Below are positions 9,103 through 11,312 of a stretch of DNA of 11,312 nucleotides, piece after piece; position 1 is the first letter of the stretch; each line of letters opens with the position of its first letter. The DNA is taken from positions 1 to 11,312 of the forward strand of contig JAJRXN010000135.1 in NCBI GenBank assembly GCA_024276295.1, given 5' to 3'. The translations under genes and the position numbers were made by a program. The stretch is from Acidobacteriota bacterium. GTDB taxonomy: Bacteria; Acidobacteriota; Polarisedimenticolia; J045. Below the pieces are notes generated by a model, which saw nothing but the letters and a program-made list of their open reading frames with translations, did no database searches and was not told the origin of the DNA.

Positions 9103-9587
9103 AGGTCCACCTCCTCGTCGACGATCAGCGTGACGACCGGCCCGCCGGCGGAAGGCGGAATCAGCGCCACGATCTCGGCGGGCGGCGACTGCACGCGCTC
9201 GACGGCCGCGGGCCAGCTCGCCGGCGGCCCGACGCGGAACGCCGGTGCGGTATCGGCCGCGACGGTCGGCTCGCGATCGGGGACCGGGGCACGCAGCACG
9301 AGCGCCAGCCCGGCGACCATGACCAGCACTGCGGCCGCCGCGAGCAGCGAGCGCGGCATGCCGGCACGGCGGCGCGCCGGCAGCGCCAAGAGCGGCATCG
9401 GCGGAGCTGGCGGCTCCGGCGGAAGACCTCCGAGCAGGGCGAACACCGCGCCGGGGTCGTCCACGGCCAGCCGCCGGCGCAGCGCCGGGTCGGCAAGGAT
9501 CCGCTCCGCCTCGTCGCGCGTCGGGATCGCCCCCGCGGCGATGGCGGCCAGCCGCTCGTCCGACACGCGATGCCCCGCGCCGCTCAT
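9099..9587 (-). CDS. Putative anti-sigma factor-like single-pass membrane protein
   Basis: 162 residues. Seen: a cytoplasmic-looking N-terminal part (1-77) with a predicted helical segment (SDERLAAIAAGAIPTRDEAE) and a Pro-rich linker (55-65), one transmembrane segment (about 80-98, LLAAAAVLVMVAGLALVL), and a periplasmic part of about 64 residues ending VVTLIVDEEVDL. The topology and the position directly after an ECF sigma gene, with a four-base ATGA overlap, are those of an anti-sigma factor, so that role is inferred from context. There is no cysteine anywhere in it, hence no zinc-binding HxxxCxxC motif of ZAS-type anti-sigma factors. It may alternatively be a membrane protein of unknown role in the secretion machine. 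GGAGGA lies 6 bases before the start; its stop overlaps the next gene's GTG start. Confidence 0.75.
   Translation of the reverse strand: MSGAGHRVSDERLAAIAAGAIPTRDEAERILADPALRRRLAVDDPGAVFALLGGLPPEPPAPPMPLLALPARRRAGMPRSLLAAAAVLVMVAGLALVLRAPVPDREPTVAADTAPAFRVGPPASWPAAVERVQSPPAEIVALIPPSAGGPVVTLIVDEEVDL
9110..9115 (-). promoter_or_regulatory. Strong ribosome binding site fixing the GTG start of the N1-like protein
   Basis: AGGAGG on the minus strand, 7 bases before the GTG at 9102, near-perfect match to the 16S rRNA tail. It lies inside the end of the anti-sigma-like gene and supports the GTG start over the many upstream in-frame codons that would extend the frame to 9639. Confidence 0.8.
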
Positions 9588-10156
9588 CGGCGGTCCTCCA
9601 ACCGGCCAAGCAGACCGGGAAAGCGCCGGGCGAGCACACGCGCCACGTGGGCCCGCGCCTGGAACAGGTGGTTGCGGACGGTCGACGGGGCTACCCCGAG
9701 CATCCGTGCGATCTCGACCGGCTCGAGTCCCTCGACCCGGGCCAGCACGAAGACGGCCTTCTGGCGCGGCGGCAGCTGCTCGGTGGCGACCTGCAGCGCC
9801 CGCTCGAGTTCCGCGGCAAGCAGGCGGTTTTCCGGCAGCGCCCCGGCGTGCTCGCGGACCTCGGGAAGGACCGGCTCCTCGCGACGGGTCCGCCGGCGAC
9901 GCAGCGTGTCGATCGCCAGGTTCGTCACCATGCGGTAGATCCAGCCATCGAGATCCTCTCCCGGTCGGAAGCGCGCGAGCGTCTGCCACAGCCTGAGGCA
10001 GGCCCGCTGGGCCACGTCCTGCGCGTCCTCCCGCTCGCCGACGATCCGCAGCGCGATGCGGTAGATCCGCTCCCAGCGCGGCCGGACCAGGGCATCGAAC
10101 GCCCTGCGGTCGCCGGCCGCCGCCCGGACGATCAGCCGGCGCTCGCTCTCGCTCAC
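9584..10156 (-). CDS. ECF-type RNA polymerase sigma factor
   Basis: 190 residues, the usual size of ECF sigma factors. Seen: sigma region 2 (about 19-92: FDALVRPRWERIYRIALRIV, DAQDVAQRACLRLW, DLDGWIYRMVTNLAIDTLRR) with the expected acidic/aromatic pattern that binds core polymerase and the -10 element, a linker, and sigma region 4 (about 118-172: LPPRQKAVFVLARVEGL, then the helix-turn-helix VEIARMLGVAPSTVRNHLFQ) for -35 recognition. No extra C-terminal domain. I chose the GTG at 10156 because it begins just before region 2 and has GGAG 8 bases upstream; an upstream GTG at 10270 would add 38 residues of biased, non-domain sequence without a good ribosome site. It overlaps the anti-sigma-like gene (ATGA) and so is probably translated with it. 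Its target promoters are unknown; autoregulation of the downstream operon is a reasonable guess but no matching promoter is evident. Confidence 0.93.
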   Translation of the reverse strand: MSESERRLIVRAAAGDRRAFDALVRPRWERIYRIALRIVGEREDAQDVAQRACLRLWQTLARFRPGEDLDGWIYRMVTNLAIDTLRRRRTRREEPVLPEVREHAGALPENRLLAAELERALQVATEQLPPRQKAVFVLARVEGLEPVEIARMLGVAPSTVRNHLFQARAHVARVLARRFPGLLGRLEDRR

Positions 10157-10289
10157 CGGCCGGACTCCGCCCCGACACCCGGAACTACGCGGGCCGCGGG
10201 GCTGGCGTCTAGCCCGGATCGAGGGAGTCCGCTGCGGGCCCGATGGAAGCTCGGCATCGGCCTGGGTCACCCCCCGGTACAGCGCCGGT
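10157..10289. other. Gap between lon and the sigma factor gene
   Basis: 133 bases between two genes in the same direction. I see only a small GC hairpin (10199-10215, 5-base stem, 7-base loop) and another weak 6-base stem near 10240-10260; neither is followed by a T-run on the minus strand, so no intrinsic terminator is supported. No convincing -35/-10 pair on the minus strand was recognised. A promoter for the sigma operon must lie here, or within lon, or transcription runs through from lon. Confidence 0.5.
10165..10168 (-). promoter_or_regulatory. Ribosome binding site supporting the sigma factor GTG start
   Basis: GGAG on the minus strand, 8 bases before the GTG at 10156. Moderate match, but better than anything in front of the alternative upstream GTG at 10270, so it decides the start. 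Confidence 0.55.
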
Positions 10290-11312
10290 TCAGCTCTCCC
10301 GAGCGCCGGCCGGGACGGCCGAGCCGGTGGCCACCGCCTCGGTGCCCAAGGCCAGGGGCTCGGCGAGCACCCGGGCGAGCACCTGGTCCATCGAGTCGAC
10401 GAGGTGGAACTTCAGCTCGCGGCGGATCGAGCGCGGCAGGTCGGCCAGTTCCTTCTCGTTGGCCGCCGGAAGCACGACCTCGCGCGCCCCGGCGCGCCGC
10501 GCCGCGAGCACCTTCTCCTTGATCCCGCCGACCGGAAGCACGCGCCCCCGCAGCGTGATCTCGCCGGTCATCGCCACGTCGCGCCGCAGCGGGCGGTCGG
10601 TCAGCGCCGAGACCATCGCCGAGGCGAGCGTGATGCCCGCCGACGGGCCGTCCTTGGGGATCGCCCCTTCCGGGACGTGGATGTGGAGGTCGTTCTCCTG
10701 GAAGTCGCTCTCGGCCAGGCCGAGCGCCGCCGCCCGGCTGCGGGCCCAGGACAGCGCCGCCTGGGCCGACTCCTTCATCACGTTGCCGAGATGCCCGGTC
10801 AGGTTGAGCCGCCCCTTGCCGGACATCCGCAGCGCCTCGACGTAGAGCACGTCACCGCCGGCCGCCGTCCAGGCCAGTCCGGTCGCCACGCCGACGACCG
10901 TGCCTTCGAGCCGCTCGTCCGCCTGGGGCGGCGGCGGCCCGAGGTACGTCTCGAGACTGCTCGCGGCGATGCGCGCCGGCGGCTTGCGGCCCTCGGCGAC
11001 GCGCCGGGCGATCTTGCGGCAGATCGCGGCGATCCGGCGTTCGAGGTTGCGCAGCCCTGCCTCGCGCGTGTAGCGCGCGATCAGCTCGCGGATCGCGGTC
11101 TCGGAGAACTTGACCGACGTGTCGCCCAGCGCGTTTTCCTCGAGCTGCTTGGGAATCAGGTACTGGAACGCGATCTGGACCTTCTCCTCCTCGGAGTAGC
11201 CGGGAATGCGGATCACCTCCATGCGGTCGCGAAACGCCGGGTGGATCGTGTCCATCACGTTGGCCGTGGCGATGAACAGCACCTGGCTGAGATCGAACGG
11301 GACGCCGAGGTA
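10290..11312 (-). CDS. lon: ATP-dependent protease Lon, C-terminal part (5' end outside window)
   Basis: The last 340 residues of Lon (usually about 800). The fragment opens inside the AAA+ module: YLGVPFDLSQVLFIATANVM contains the sensor-1 Asn, FRDRMEVI the arginine-finger region and REAGLRNLERRIA the sensor-2 region. The protease domain follows with the nucleophile Ser in PKDGPSAGITLA (visible residue 224, about 10641-10643) and the partner Lys in GGIKEK (residue 267, about 10512-10514), the expected 43 residues apart as in E. coli Lon. Both are present, so the enzyme is probably active. It degrades damaged and regulatory proteins in the cytoplasm. The C-terminus ends in a short Ala/Gly/Val-rich tail. 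It is not overlapped with the sigma gene; the 133-base gap suggests a separate unit, though read-through is possible. Confidence 0.97.
   Translation of the reverse strand, partial: YLGVPFDLSQVLFIATANVMDTIHPAFRDRMEVIRIPGYSEEEKVQIAFQYLIPKQLEENALGDTSVKFSETAIRELIARYTREAGLRNLERRIAAICRKIARRVAEGRKPPARIAASSLETYLGPPPPQADERLEGTVVGVATGLAWTAAGGDVLYVEALRMSGKGRLNLTGHLGNVMKESAQAALSWARSRAAALGLAESDFQENDLHIHVPEGAIPKDGPSAGITLASAMVSALTDRPLRRDVAMTGEITLRGRVLPVGGIKEKVLAARRAGAREVVLPAANEKELADLPRSIRRELKFHLVDSMDQVLARVLAEPLALGTEAVATGSAVPAGARES

Noticed and set aside
8518..9996. 492-residue plus-strand open frame over the sigma, anti-sigma-like and N1-like genes
   Set aside because: Antisense shadow with biased Arg/Gly/Ser/Pro composition, opposite three genes with consistent overlaps and ribosome sites.
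10181..10212. ECF-like promoter on the plus strand: GGAACT (10181-10186) and CGTCTAG (10206-10212)
   Set aside because: The sequence elements resemble ECF -35/-10 motifs, but the spacing is about 19-20 bases, longer than usual, and it would read antisense into lon. Two short motifs in GC-rich sequence are easily chance.
10199..10215. Terminator after lon
   Set aside because: The hairpin stem is only five base pairs and is not followed by a T-run.

Overview
This window is a very GC-rich stretch, with G or C at most third codon positions, from a Gram-negative bacterium. All ten genes I can support lie on the minus strand. The outer-membrane secretin, the lipobox signal peptide and the complete inner-membrane platform show a diderm. 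The tetratricopeptide-bearing lipoprotein secretin, the general codon use and the mixed type IV pilus/type II secretion gene set would fit Acidobacteriota or a similar deep-branching high-GC phylum. No taxonomic marker is present, so the placement is a guess.

Reading in the direction of transcription (right to left): (1) 11312-10290 is the C-terminal 340 residues of the ATP-dependent protease Lon, with the end of its AAA+ module and the complete Ser/Lys protease domain. (2) A 133-base gap follows with no convincing terminator or promoter. (3) 10156-8323 is a three-gene regulatory/exported block: an ECF-type RNA polymerase sigma factor, a small one-pass membrane protein in the position of an anti-sigma factor, and an exported 259-residue protein whose N-terminal half looks like the N1 (NolW-like) domain of secretins but which has no room for a pore. 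(4) 8320-5431 holds the inner-membrane platform protein GspF/PilC and the assembly ATPase GspE/PilB. (5) 5402-1 is a pilM-pilN-pilO-pilP-pilQ type cluster: actin-like PilM, PilN with an extra C-terminal tail of about 250 residues that looks disordered, PilO, a bitopic PilP/GspC-like protein, and a lipoprotein secretin cut off by the window edge.

The genes are packed like one long operon. Five junctions are 4-base start/stop overlaps (ATGA or GTGA), one has 2 bases between stop and start, and the other three have gaps of 17-34 bases. The machine is a hybrid. Gene order and the short secretin (one N0, one N1) look like a type IV pilus PilMNOPQ complex, whereas the PilP-position protein is a transmembrane-anchored GspC-like protein rather than a lipoprotein. 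No pilin, prepilin peptidase or retraction ATPase is inside the window.

The most interesting points are the translational coupling of an ECF sigma/anti-sigma-like pair to this envelope machine, the secretin-like but pore-less exported protein between regulator and machine, and the long tail on PilN. I found no tRNA, rRNA, CRISPR array, insertion sequence or phage gene. The long plus-strand open frames are antisense shadows of the genes above.
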